A DNA stretch of 26,999 nucleotides, taken from the NCBI GenBank assembly GCA_964572475.1, contig CAZNEZ010000032.1:1-26999 (forward strand), written 5' to 3'. The notes under the pieces were generated by a model. It was not told the origin of the DNA and did not search any database. It saw nothing but the letters and a program-made list of their open reading frames with translations. Origin of the DNA: CAZNEZ01 sp964572475 (GTDB lineage Bacteria > Bacillota > Clostridia > Lachnospirales > Lachnospiraceae). Positions within the stretch are counted from its first letter, which is position 1. Each line of letters opens with the position of its first letter. Shown here one piece after another: positions 6,933-14,020 of this stretch. The translations under genes were made by a program, and so were the position numbers.

Positions 6933-7925
6933 CTAATATTCTGGTCTTTCACTTAAAAATTCTATGAACTTACCAGTTCCTATAGCTACCGCTGTCATAG
7001 GGTCTTCTGCTGTCATCGTATTGATTCCAGTCTTATCTTCGATTAACTCTTCAAGGCCCTGAAGAAGGCATCCACCACCAGTAAGAACAATTCCTCTATC
7101 TGCGATATCTGCTGCAAGTTCAGGAGGTGTCTTTTCAAGTACACTATGAACTGCTTCAACTATCTGAGAAGTTGTCTCCTTTAAAGCTTCTTCTGTCTCT
7201 TCTGATGTAACTGTAATAGTCTTTGGAAGACCTGTAACAAGATTACGTCCTCTAACTTCCATTGTAGCTACTTCTGGTCTAGGAAATGCTGAACCTATTC
7301 TAATCTTAATCTCTTCAGCAGTTCTCTCTCCGATAAGTAAATTATGTTTCTTTCTCATATATCTAACAATTGCTTCATCAAAGTCATCACCAGCTATCTT
7401 GATAGAAGTGCTTACTACTGTTCCTCCTAATGAAATAACAGCAATATCAGTTGTTCCGCCACCTATATCTACTATCATATTACCGCAAGGTCTTGATATA
7501 TCAATTCCTGCTCCGATTGCAGCAGCAATTGGTTCTTCAATAATAGCTACTTCTCTGGCACCAGCCTGATATGTAGCATCTTCAACAGCTTTCTTCTCTA
7601 CTTCTGTAGCTGCACTAGGTACACAGACACTAATTCTAGGCTTTTTAAAAGTTCTCTTGCCAATTGCTTTCTGAATAAAGTGCTTAAGCATCTTCTCAGT
7701 AACAGTATAATCAGAAATAACACCTTGTCTAAGTGGTCTAACTGCCACAATATTACCAGGTGTTCTACCAATCATAAGTCTTGCTTCTTCACCGATTGCT
7801 TTGATTCTGTTAGTGTCTCTATCAAATGCCACAACTGATGGCTCCTTTAATACAACACCTTTTCCTTTGATATATACGAGTATGCTAGCTGTTCCTAAAT
7901 CAATTCCTATATCTGTTGCTATCAT
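6933..7925 (-). CDS. mbl: MreB/Mbl family rod-shape actin homologue
   Basis: This 330-residue protein has the actin-like ATPase motifs: phosphate 1 GIDLGTASILVY (about 7-18), phosphate 2 VDIGGGTTDIAVI (about 154-166) and the adenosine motif IVLTGGGCLLQGLEEL near the C-terminus. It is a cytoplasmic filament at the membrane that directs lateral wall synthesis with RodA and PBP2. Placement directly before flgF and flgG points to the Mbl paralogue rather than MreB, which normally lies with mreC/mreD. GGAG lies 6 nt before the ATG. A good -10 (TATAAT) lies about 77 nt upstream. Assignment to the MreB family is firm; the paralogue name is inferred from synteny. Confidence 0.92.
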   Translation of the reverse strand: MIATDIGIDLGTASILVYIKGKGVVLKEPSVVAFDRDTNRIKAIGEEARLMIGRTPGNIVAVRPLRQGVISDYTVTEKMLKHFIQKAIGKRTFKKPRISVCVPSAATEVEKKAVEDATYQAGAREVAIIEEPIAAAIGAGIDISRPCGNMIVDIGGGTTDIAVISLGGTVVSTSIKIAGDDFDEAIVRYMRKKHNLLIGERTAEEIKIRIGSAFPRPEVATMEVRGRNLVTGLPKTITVTSEETEEALKETTSQIVEAVHSVLEKTPPELAADIADRGIVLTGGGCLLQGLEELIEDKTGINTMTAEDPMTAVAIGTGKFIEFLSERPEY

Positions 7926-8001
7926 AATTAGCTCCTTTCAAATTGGTTACTATGCTAAATATATTTCATTTTTCTCTTGATAATAATATCCACCGAACTA
8001 C

Positions 8002-8030
8002 ATTATATACAATAACCATAGAATATGAAA
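8002..8030 (-). promoter_or_regulatory. Probable promoter of the mbl-flgF-flgG-flgJ operon
   Basis: On the minus strand a perfect TATAAT (8002-8007) is preceded at 17 bp by TTTCAT (8025-8030), a weak -35. The leader would be about 70 nt. No sigma-28 style sequence is evident, so the rod genes appear to be driven by the vegetative sigma factor together with mbl. Confidence 0.45.
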
Positions 8031-8116
8031 GAACTTTTTTCAAAAATTGGAATTTAATTGGAAAAGCTCTACTATTCTATCGGCATGTATCATTGAATAA
8101 TTAACCTTTTTATTAA

Positions 8117-8971
8117 TCATTTTTCAATAAACAGAACTCCTAAAGTACCTGGTCCACAATGACTTGATACTACTCCTCCTGCTCTTGTCTCTTCTATATT
8201 CTTAAAAATGTGTAGTGACAAAAGATATTCTTCAACACTTTTAACTACCTTAGGGTTTATACCTGAATGTGTAATAAATACTAATTCTTCTTCTGCATTT
8301 CGTAAAAGTGGTTCTAAATCCTTAACGTACTTCATAACTACAGATTCTTGTTTACCTCTGTATTTGGTATCTACATCCATCTTTCCATCCTTAACCACAA
8401 TCTTAGGTTTAAGCTTAAGCGTATTACCAATTAATGCTACAGTTCCTGAACATCTCCCGCCCCTGTATAAATAAGTAAGAGTATCTACAACAAAGCTTGC
8501 CCTGACTCTAGGTTTAATATCATCAATCTTTTGTATTATCTCTGTAATATTCAATCCTTCCTCTATATAATGCGCAGTTCTTTCAATCTGTAAACCTATT
8601 CCTGTAGAAAGATTCATAGAATTAATAACAAATACATGCTCTGAGTACTCCATATCTTCCGCTGCTAATCTTATAACATTACCAGATGATGACATATCTT
8701 CTGAAATACAAAAGAAAATCATATCATCTCCTGATTCTTTGCATACATTAATCTCCTGCATTGCATCTTCTGGTGAAAACGCTGCTGTCTTAGGGGTAGT
8801 ATTATTCTCATTTGCCCATAAATATATATCCTCTGGTTTAATTTCTGTGCCATCTTTTCCAGTTCTATCACCCATAGTAATATAAAGTGGAATAATGCTA
8901 ACCTTATACTTTTCTATTAATTTTTCGCTTAAATCGCAGGTACTATCCGCATATAACTTAATTTTTCCCAT
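8117..8971 (-). CDS. DegV family fatty-acid-binding protein
   Basis: This 284-residue protein matches DegV: N-terminal ADSTCDLSEKLIEKY and IIPLYI, a central SEDMSSSGN serine loop, RASFVVDTLTYLYRGGR, and the C-terminal SSHCGPGTLGVLFIEK. DegV proteins are cytoplasmic two-domain proteins that bind a fatty acid. Some act as FakB, delivering fatty acids to the kinase FakA for membrane phospholipid synthesis. Length is typical. AAGGAA lies upstream of the ATG. It is a single gene transcribed toward mbl, about 190 bp before it, and no fakA homologue is visible nearby. Lipid binding follows from the family; the specific ligand is unknown. Confidence 0.9.
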   Translation of the reverse strand: MGKIKLYADSTCDLSEKLIEKYKVSIIPLYITMGDRTGKDGTEIKPEDIYLWANENNTTPKTAAFSPEDAMQEINVCKESGDDMIFFCISEDMSSSGNVIRLAAEDMEYSEHVFVINSMNLSTGIGLQIERTAHYIEEGLNITEIIQKIDDIKPRVRASFVVDTLTYLYRGGRCSGTVALIGNTLKLKPKIVVKDGKMDVDTKYRGKQESVVMKYVKDLEPLLRNAEEELVFITHSGINPKVVKSVEEYLLSLHIFKNIEETRAGGVVSSHCGPGTLGVLFIEK

Positions 8972-9178
8972 TTTTTTGTTTTCCTTTCACATTATCTTGT
9001 GATTTCATCCTATTGCTTTTTATTATACTTCAAATTAAAATGATATTCCATACTATTTCAATTTAGGCAAACTATATTTCAGCATTATTTCAATTTTATT
9101 TCATAATTCCCCTTTTTGTTAACACTTTATTAACATTTTCATCACATAGATGTCACAAACTGCTTGTATATTATAAAC

Positions 9179-9334
9179 ATACTATTTAATCATAGTATCG
9201 TATATTCAAACACCCAAACAGAATATACCGTTTTTCATACTCATACCTGGCAGCCATGCTGCCAGGTACCCCGTGAATTTAATAGACTTACATATAAAGA
9301 AATCCACTAACAATCGTTAGTGGATTTCTTATTT
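9179..9334 (+). ncRNA. Putative small RNA A (first of a tandem pair)
   Basis: In a gene-free stretch the plus strand shows, in order: a dyad ATACTAT/ATAGTAT (9179-9198), a perfect 11-bp hairpin (TACCTGGCAGC, loop CAT, GCTGCCAGGTA; 9244-9268), an unpaired CCCC followed by GTGAATTT, and a perfect 15-bp terminator stem (9297-9330) followed by ATTTT. TTGTATATTATAA immediately upstream of the dyad can serve as a -10 region. No ORF with a ribosome binding site is present. The same element order recurs in copy B. Ends are inferred, not measured. C-rich single-stranded motifs in Firmicute small RNAs often pair with Shine-Dalgarno sequences; that role is inference here. Confidence 0.65.
9297..9334 (+). 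terminator. Intrinsic terminator of small RNA A
   Basis: AAGAAATCCACTAAC pairs perfectly over 15 bp with GTTAGTGGATTTCTT around an AATC loop, followed by ATTTT. It is nearly symmetrical, so it could also stop minus-strand transcripts. Confidence 0.75.
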
Positions 9335-9447
9335 TGATATGTTGTTCATTTTTTATTAAGATATTGTTCATCTCAAATAAATGTTTATTAACTTATTCTT
9401 TATTTATTGGACAATGAAAAAACACAATTAAATTGTATATTATAACC

Positions 9448-9558
9448 ATACTATTAATCATAGTATAAAACTTAACATTTTCATAACTCTACCTAGCAGT
9501 TAGCTGCTAGGTATCCCCCCGAATTTGGAAGTTGCCCTGTGGTAGGGCAACTTTTTTT
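9448..9558 (+). ncRNA. Putative small RNA B (second of a tandem pair)
   Basis: This repeats the plan of small RNA A at about 270 bp spacing: TTGTATATTATAA, the dyad ATACTAT-TAATC-ATAGTAT (9448-9466), a 10-bp hairpin (TACCTAGCAG, loop TTAG, CTGCTAGGTA; 9490-9513), an unpaired run of six C followed by GAATTT, and a terminator (AAGTTGCCCT/AGGGCAACTT then seven T). In the main hairpin a G-C pair of copy A is an A-T pair in copy B, with both sides changed, so pairing is conserved while sequence is not. The terminators are unrelated in sequence. Transcript ends are inferred. It lies 137 bp upstream of the Crp/Fnr gene and ends before it. Confidence 0.68.
9529..9558 (+). terminator. Intrinsic terminator of small RNA B
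   Basis: AAGTTGCCCT and AGGGCAACTT form a 10-bp stem with a GTGGT loop followed by an uninterrupted U-run on the plus strand. This fixes the transcription direction of the small RNA. Confidence 0.85.
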
Positions 9559-9601
9559 GTATAACATGAAATTGCGTAATGCATAGACACTTTTTCTATA
9601 T

Positions 9602-9639
9602 AATCAACTATAAAAACTAATAGTTTTTTATGGTTGATT
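9602..9639 (+). promoter_or_regulatory. Long imperfect palindrome upstream of the Crp/Fnr gene
   Basis: AATCAACTATAAAAACT (9602-9618) is nearly the reverse complement of AGTTTTTTATGGTTGATT (9622-9639), with one bulge and one changed pair, and a TATAAT overlaps its left edge (9599-9604). It ends about 55 bp before the start codon. It may be an autoregulatory operator or a leader hairpin; TTTTTG just after it could also make it a weak attenuator. Confidence 0.4.
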
Positions 9640-9694
9640 TTTGTAGTATACTTATATCATTAATATGCACTAGAAAGGTATGGTACTTAAATAG

Positions 9695-10369
9695 ATGTTA
9701 AGTCAGGATGAACTGGATTTAGTAAGCAACAAATTAACCTTTTGGAATAATCTTTCTCAATTTCAAAAAGATTTAATATTAACTACGGCTCACACTGTGC
9801 ATTATAAGCAGAATCAGCCTATTTATTCAGGTGATAATGAGTGTATTGGTGTCCTAATCATTAAATCAGGAAATATAAGAACTTTTATTACATCTGATGA
9901 AGGCAGAGAATTTACCCTCTTTCGCCTTGAATCTGGTGATGTCTGTATGCTTTCTGCTTCTTGTATTCTACATGATATTGACTTTGATGTATGTATAAAT
10001 GCTGAATCTGAATGCGATGTTATTATTATTAGCTCTATTGTGTTTTCAAGGCTTTCAAGCGAAAATATATATGTTGAGCTTTTTTCTTATAAAGTAGTAA
10101 CTGAAAGATTCTCAGATGTTATGTGGGCAATGCAGCAGATTCTTTTTACCAGTTTTGACAAGAGGCTTGCTTCATTTTTAATAGAGGAAAGTAACAGAAC
10201 TCAAAGTATTGAAATTCATATGACTCATGAACAGATTGCGAGACAGCTTGGTACAGCAAGAGAGGTCGTCTCCAGAATGCTCAAATACTTTTCCAACAAA
10301 GGTGTATTACAGCTTAAAAGAGGCGGCCTCGAGATTACTGATATTAAAAAGTTAAAACATCTGTCATAG
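9695..10369 (+). CDS. Crp/Fnr family transcriptional regulator
   Basis: This 224-residue protein has an N-terminal cyclic-nucleotide-binding-like effector domain (about 15-115), a dimer helix (about 125-155) and a C-terminal winged helix (about 172-215). The recognition helix TAREVVSRMLKYF puts Arg189, Glu190 and Arg194 at the positions of CRP Arg180, Glu181 and Arg185, which read GTGA. Cysteines lie at 50, 84, 90, 100 and 107, and the block DVCMLSASC is typical of a clostridial subfamily. There is no N-terminal Fnr-type Cys cluster, so an FNR-style iron-sulfur cluster is unlikely; thiol or heme sensing is possible. The ribosome binding site is weak (AAAGG is 16 nt away). It converges on trxA and the CoA-disulfide reductase operon, which carries a matching site. 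Confidence 0.88.
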   Translation: MLSQDELDLVSNKLTFWNNLSQFQKDLILTTAHTVHYKQNQPIYSGDNECIGVLIIKSGNIRTFITSDEGREFTLFRLESGDVCMLSASCILHDIDFDVCINAESECDVIIISSIVFSRLSSENIYVELFSYKVVTERFSDVMWAMQQILFTSFDKRLASFLIEESNRTQSIEIHMTHEQIARQLGTAREVVSRMLKYFSNKGVLQLKRGGLEITDIKKLKHLS

Positions 10370-10394
10370 TACTACAGATATATTTTGCTACCAA

Positions 10395-10706
10395 TTATGC
10401 ATTAATCAATGCTAAAATGGATTCTTTTGGAATTGCTCCAACAGACTTATTTGTTACCTTTCCATCTTTAATAACAATAAGTGTAGGTATACTCATAACA
10501 CTATACTGTGCTGCTAGTTCAGGTTGTTCATCTACATTTACCTTGCATATCTTAGCGTTAGTCACCTCATCTGCCAATTCTTCAATTACTGGTGTAAGCA
10601 TCTGGCAAGGACCACACCAAGTTGCCCAGAAATCTACCAATACTGGTTTATCTGATTTCATTACCTCTTGTTCAAAATTTTCCTCTGTTAAATGTATTGC
10701 TGCCAT
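10395..10706 (-). CDS. trxA: Thioredoxin
   Basis: This 103-residue protein is a standard single-domain thioredoxin: DFWATWCGPCQM with the WCGPC redox centre at about residues 30-34, the cis-proline segment SIPTLIV at about 74-80 and the usual C-terminal helix. It reduces protein disulfides in the cytoplasm, being recharged by thioredoxin reductase, which is not in the window. AAGGAGG lies 7 nt before the ATG. It follows the CoA-disulfide reductase-like gene by 62 bp on the same strand with no terminator between them, so the pair is probably an operon. That context suggests a role in thiol or persulfide reduction alongside its partner. Confidence 0.95.
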   Translation of the reverse strand: MAAIHLTEENFEQEVMKSDKPVLVDFWATWCGPCQMLTPVIEELADEVTNAKICKVNVDEQPELAAQYSVMSIPTLIVIKDGKVTNKSVGAIPKESILALINA

Positions 10707-10768
10707 ATTGTTCCTCCTTCTGCCACTATTATAGTGCGCATATGTTGTGTATTTGTTGTCTTATAACA

Positions 10769-13279
10769 CTAAATAAATAAGTTAACATTTGATTCTTCTG
10801 CATCTCCTAAGTAAGATGCTACTCCTGCTAGTTCAACACCATCGATAAGTTCTTCTTTGGTGATTCCCATTATATCCATAGACATTGTGCAAGCTACAAG
10901 CTTAACTCCATTATCCATTGCATGCTTCATTAAATCTTCAAGTGATTCAACATTCTTGTCATTCATGACCTTTTTCATCATCGCTGTGCCCATTCCTCCC
11001 ATATTCATCTTAGAGAGTTTTAACTTTTTACTACCTTGGGGCATCATCTTTCCAAACATTTTATCCATAAATGGCTTCTTCGGAGATTTAATATCCACTT
11101 TTCTAAGAGCATTTAAGCCCCAGAAGGTAAAGAACATCGTAACCTCCCTACCCATAGCAGCTGCACCATTTGCTATAATAAATGATGCCAGCACTTTATC
11201 GAGATCTCCACTAAATACTATTATTGTCTTTCCCTGTGGTAATTTTACTTCATTTTTGTTTGGTGCGTCCATTCCTTTTTTTATAAAAACTATATTTTCT
11301 CTATTCTGTCTTTCTGTTTTTAGCAAAGTATTGCCAGTACGCTTACACCAAGCAGCAATATCAGCCGCAAATCCCATATCTGTTGCCGATACCTTAAGAA
11401 CTTGAGAATCCTGCATTGAATTAATAGCCTCATTTACTTTCATAATTGGTCCTGGACACTGAAGTCCACAACAATCAATTATTTTCATTGTTTTATCCAC
11501 ATTTGCAGAGTCTGACTGTGTATTTATCTGTGCTGCCTTAACTGTATAATCATCTATATTTTCATCTTTAATAATATCTTCTATACTATCCCGTGTTACA
11601 TTATTATAATGCATAGACTTGTAAAATGAGGTTCCACCTGATAAAACTGACACCTTTTCAAATCCATTTTCTAAAAGAATTCTAGCTGCATTATATGATC
11701 TTACTCCAATAGCACAATATGGAATTATCAGTTTTTTCTTATCAAGCTCTCCCAGTCTTTGTCTAAGCTCACCTAACGGAATATGATATGAGTCTTCTAT
11801 TGCAAATACCATTCTCTCTGCATCTTCTGTAACGTCCAGTATTGTAAATGTATTATTAATATTTTTATTTGCTATTAATTTATCAACTTCATCATATTCT
11901 ATAAATGTTACCATATTATTTAGTACATTTTCAGCAACGAACCCAAGCATATTAACAGGCGCTTTGGCCGATGAAAACGGTGGTGCATATGCTAATTCCA
12001 GTTCTTCAAGGTCATAAATACTACCTTTTAATTTCATTGTTGTTGCAATAATATCAATACATTTATCAACGCCTTCCTGGCCTACTATCTGAGCTCCCAG
12101 GATTTTGCCTTCTGCTGTAAATATCATTTTTAATGTTAATGTGGTGGCACCAGGATAATATCCGGCATGTGACTTTTGATTTATTAATACTGTAAAGTAA
12201 TCAACATTTTTTTTCTTATTCATTTTGGCAAGTTGCTTTTCATTTAATCCTATACAGGCAACATCTAAATCAAATACCTTTGCCACGGAAGTTCCCATTG
12301 TTCCATTATATTTCTTATGTTCTCCTGTAAGATTATCTGCAACTATTCTGCCTTGCTTATTGGCTGGTCCAGCAAGGGGAATCATCGTCTTTTCTCCTAT
12401 GATTGGATTTACAACTTCTATAACATCACCAACTGCATATATTCCATCTTCTGAAGTTTTCAGATAATCATCAACTACAATTCCTCCTTTGTCGTTAACT
12501 ATAATTCCTGCCTCCCTGGCAAGCTCGCTGTTAGGTTTAACTCCTATTGATAGAATAACCATATCTACGCTGATTTTCTGACCATTATTAAGTTCTATAC
12601 ATTTTTTCCCATCTATTGAATGAAATTCTTTTACTCCATTTGATAGAATTAGATTAACTCCATTCATTTGTAGATTCTCATGTAATAGATTTGCCATTTC
12701 TATATCAATCTGTGCCATTACCTGATTCTGCATTTCAATGATTGAAACTTGAAGTCCAGCATTATGGAGGTTATCCGCCATTTCAAGTCCTATAAAGCCT
12801 CCACCGATAACTGCTGCTGACTGTGGCTTTTTTTGTTCTATATATTTTTTAATAATGTCTGTATCTGGCACTGTCCATAGTGTAAAAATGTCTTTTGATT
12901 CTATTCCAGGTATATTAGGTTTAAGTGGTGATGAGCCTGTCGCAATAACAAGATTATCATAGTCCTCTTCATATTCTTTATTAGCTTTTTTATCTATTAC
13001 CGTTATAGTTTTTGTACTGGTATTAATCTTAATTACTTCATTAGAAATTCTTACATCAATATTGAATTTTTTCATCATTGCCTGAGGTGTCTGAAGCAGC
13101 AATGCGTCTCTACTTTTAATCACATTTCCAATATAATATGGCAGACCGCAATTTGCATAAGAAATGTAATCATCTCTTTCAAATATGATTATCTCCATAT
13201 CTTCATCTCTTCGTCTTAGTCTTGCCGCAGCCGTTGCTCCACCAGCAACTCCGCCTATTATAAGAGTTTTCTTAGCCAT
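10769..13279 (-). CDS. CoA-disulfide reductase-like fusion: FAD oxidoreductase-rhodanese-TusA-DsrE
   Basis: This 836-residue protein fuses four domains. Residues 1-450 are an FAD/NAD(P) disulfide oxidoreductase with GGVAGGATAA, the active cysteine Cys44 in YANCGLPYY, the second nucleotide fold VIGGGFIGLEMA and the FAD motif IYAVGDV. Residues about 455-560 are a rhodanese with Cys522 in YCAIGVRSY. Residues about 597-665 are TusA-like with CGLQCPGP (Cys604, Cys608). Residues about 683-836 are DsrE-like with Cys797. Relatives reduce CoA disulfides or persulfides; the added domains carry sulfur as Cys persulfide. GGAG precedes the ATG. A TATAAT at 13363-13368 and a Crp-type palindrome at 13391-13403 lie upstream, and trxA follows. 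Substrate is inferred, not shown. Confidence 0.9.
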   Translation of the reverse strand: MAKKTLIIGGVAGGATAAARLRRRDEDMEIIIFERDDYISYANCGLPYYIGNVIKSRDALLLQTPQAMMKKFNIDVRISNEVIKINTSTKTITVIDKKANKEYEEDYDNLVIATGSSPLKPNIPGIESKDIFTLWTVPDTDIIKKYIEQKKPQSAAVIGGGFIGLEMADNLHNAGLQVSIIEMQNQVMAQIDIEMANLLHENLQMNGVNLILSNGVKEFHSIDGKKCIELNNGQKISVDMVILSIGVKPNSELAREAGIIVNDKGGIVVDDYLKTSEDGIYAVGDVIEVVNPIIGEKTMIPLAGPANKQGRIVADNLTGEHKKYNGTMGTSVAKVFDLDVACIGLNEKQLAKMNKKKNVDYFTVLINQKSHAGYYPGATTLTLKMIFTAEGKILGAQIVGQEGVDKCIDIIATTMKLKGSIYDLEELELAYAPPFSSAKAPVNMLGFVAENVLNNMVTFIEYDEVDKLIANKNINNTFTILDVTEDAERMVFAIEDSYHIPLGELRQRLGELDKKKLIIPYCAIGVRSYNAARILLENGFEKVSVLSGGTSFYKSMHYNNVTRDSIEDIIKDENIDDYTVKAAQINTQSDSANVDKTMKIIDCCGLQCPGPIMKVNEAINSMQDSQVLKVSATDMGFAADIAAWCKRTGNTLLKTERQNRENIVFIKKGMDAPNKNEVKLPQGKTIIVFSGDLDKVLASFIIANGAAAMGREVTMFFTFWGLNALRKVDIKSPKKPFMDKMFGKMMPQGSKKLKLSKMNMGGMGTAMMKKVMNDKNVESLEDLMKHAMDNGVKLVACTMSMDIMGITKEELIDGVELAGVASYLGDAEESNVNLFI

Positions 13280-13362
13280 ACGCGTTCTCCTTTTTTGATA
13301 TTACTAGTTTATCTAAATAAATTATTTTTATTAATAATTTTATTAGTTTCTAGTATAAATGC

Positions 13363-13368
13363 ATTATA
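13363..13368 (-). promoter_or_regulatory. -10 element of the CoA-disulfide reductase/trxA operon
   Basis: A perfect TATAAT is present on the minus strand, while the -35 position holds only CAGAAC. A good -10 with a poor -35 is typical of promoters that need an activator. The predicted start is near 13356. Confidence 0.5.
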
Positions 13369-13388
13369 ATTTATTATGTAAAATAGTT

Positions 13389-13405
13389 CTGTGACTTTGT
13401 CACCA
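13389..13405. promoter_or_regulatory. Crp/Fnr-type operator, class II activator position
   Basis: TGTGAC-TTT-GTCAC is a perfect 5+3+5 palindrome (13391-13403) resembling the CRP half-sites TGTGA and TCACA with a 5-bp centre. Its centre is about 41 bp upstream of the start predicted from TATAAT at 13363-13368, the place where class II Crp/Fnr activators bind. The regulator encoded at 9695-10369 has CRP-like recognition residues. Confidence 0.5.
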
Positions 13406-13452
13406 ATAATAACGAGGAGCCAACATTCAATTGCTGACTCCTCGTTATTATT
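13405..13452. terminator. Hairpin terminator downstream of spoIIID
   Basis: AATAATAACGAGGAG pairs perfectly over 15 bp with CTCCTCGTTATTATT around an 18-nt loop. It lies 55 bp past the spoIIID stop and separates it from the CoA-disulfide reductase promoter. The stem base is AT-rich in place of a clear U-run. Confidence 0.6.
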
Positions 13453-13506
13453 ATTTTAGATACTATAAAATTGTGTAAAAGTATAATGCTAGCACTTTTT
13501 GTAGAT

Positions 13507-13794
13507 TTATATGTGCTGATGCAAATACTTCTCTTTCGTAGCCATCCCGCCACGAATATGACGTTCAGCCTTATTAATGTCAAGAATTTTACGCACCTCT
13601 TTGGCAAGAATCGGATCAATTTCACAGATTCTTTCACTCACATCTTTATGCACTGTGCTCTTACTAATCCCAAATTGTTTGGCTGTCTGCCTTACTGTTG
13701 CATTATGTTCGATTATGTAATGAGCTACATCTATTGCTCTTTCTTCAATTTGCGTCTTTTGCAAATTGTGAGCATTCTTGCGATTTATCTCCAC
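13507..13794 (-). CDS. spoIIID: Stage III sporulation transcriptional regulator SpoIIID
   Basis: This 95-residue protein carries the SpoIIID signature: IEERAIDVAHYII, the helix-turn-helix ATVRQTAKQFGISKSTVHKD at about residues 32-51, and the C-terminal basic stretch NKAERHIRGGMATKEKYL. SpoIIID is a DNA-binding protein of the mother cell during sporulation that activates and represses part of the sigma-E regulon. A GTG start at 13794 is preceded at 8 nt by AGGGG, and length fits the family (about 90 residues). A candidate sigma-E promoter lies just upstream. In Bacillus subtilis spoIIID directly precedes mbl; here mbl begins at 7925 on the same strand. Its presence suggests sporulation ability but does not prove it. 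Confidence 0.93.
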   Translation of the reverse strand: MEINRKNAHNLQKTQIEERAIDVAHYIIEHNATVRQTAKQFGISKSTVHKDVSERICEIDPILAKEVRKILDINKAERHIRGGMATKEKYLHQHI

Positions 13795-13823
13795 TTTCGC
13801 ATCCCCTGAATACTTGTTTTTAT

Positions 13824-13852
13824 ATCTTATGCAAGAGAGGATACTAGTATAC
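13824..13852 (-). promoter_or_regulatory. Candidate sigma-E promoter of spoIIID
   Basis: On the minus strand GTATACT (13846-13852) and CATAAGAT (13824-13831) are separated by 14 bp, the sigma-E spacing, with two mismatches to each consensus box. A start near 13817 gives a leader of about 23 nt. Known sigma-E control of spoIIID makes this plausible. Confidence 0.4.
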
Positions 13853-13949
13853 TCATTTTATAATATACTTTTCAACAATTTGTAGTAACATACCTATCAA
13901 AAAACATCTAAATAATATTATCTTTTCTCCTTAAACTCTTCCATAAATG

Positions 13950-14000
13950 TTGAATTTATGATAAACTCGAGCATATTTTATTACAATTAGACTCAAGTTT
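13950..14000 (+). promoter_or_regulatory. putP promoter region with overlapping inverted repeat
   Basis: TTGAAT (13950-13955) and TATTTT (13974-13979) are 18 bp apart, a modest promoter. Inverted arms AAACTCGAG (13963-13971) and CTCAAGTTT (13992-14000), matching at 8 of 9 positions, flank the -10 region and could bind a repressor. Confidence 0.35.
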
Positions 14001-14020
14001 AATTGATTTTATGAGGTTTT

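Noticed and set aside
9179..9558. CRISPR array or transposon ends as explanation of the repeated blocks
   Set aside because: There are only two copies, they are diverged, carry different terminators, have no uniform spacers and no transposase or cas gene nearby.
9680..9694. Four-codon leader ORF directly before the Crp/Fnr start
   Set aside because: AAAGG lies only 1 nt from its ATG, too close for initiation, and four codons give no attenuation logic.
10857..11405. 182-codon open frame on the plus strand
   Set aside because: It is antisense to the CoA-disulfide reductase-like gene, has no family motifs or ribosome binding site, and has the Ser/Phe/Ile-rich look of a shadow frame.
13405..13452. 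The hairpin as a T-box or riboswitch for the CoA-disulfide reductase gene
   Set aside because: It lies upstream of the predicted -10 of that operon and so is not in its leader; it is better explained as the spoIIID terminator.
13374..13637. Minus-strand 87-codon frame overlapping spoIIID
   Set aside because: It overlaps the strongly supported spoIIID reading frame and runs through the downstream hairpin.
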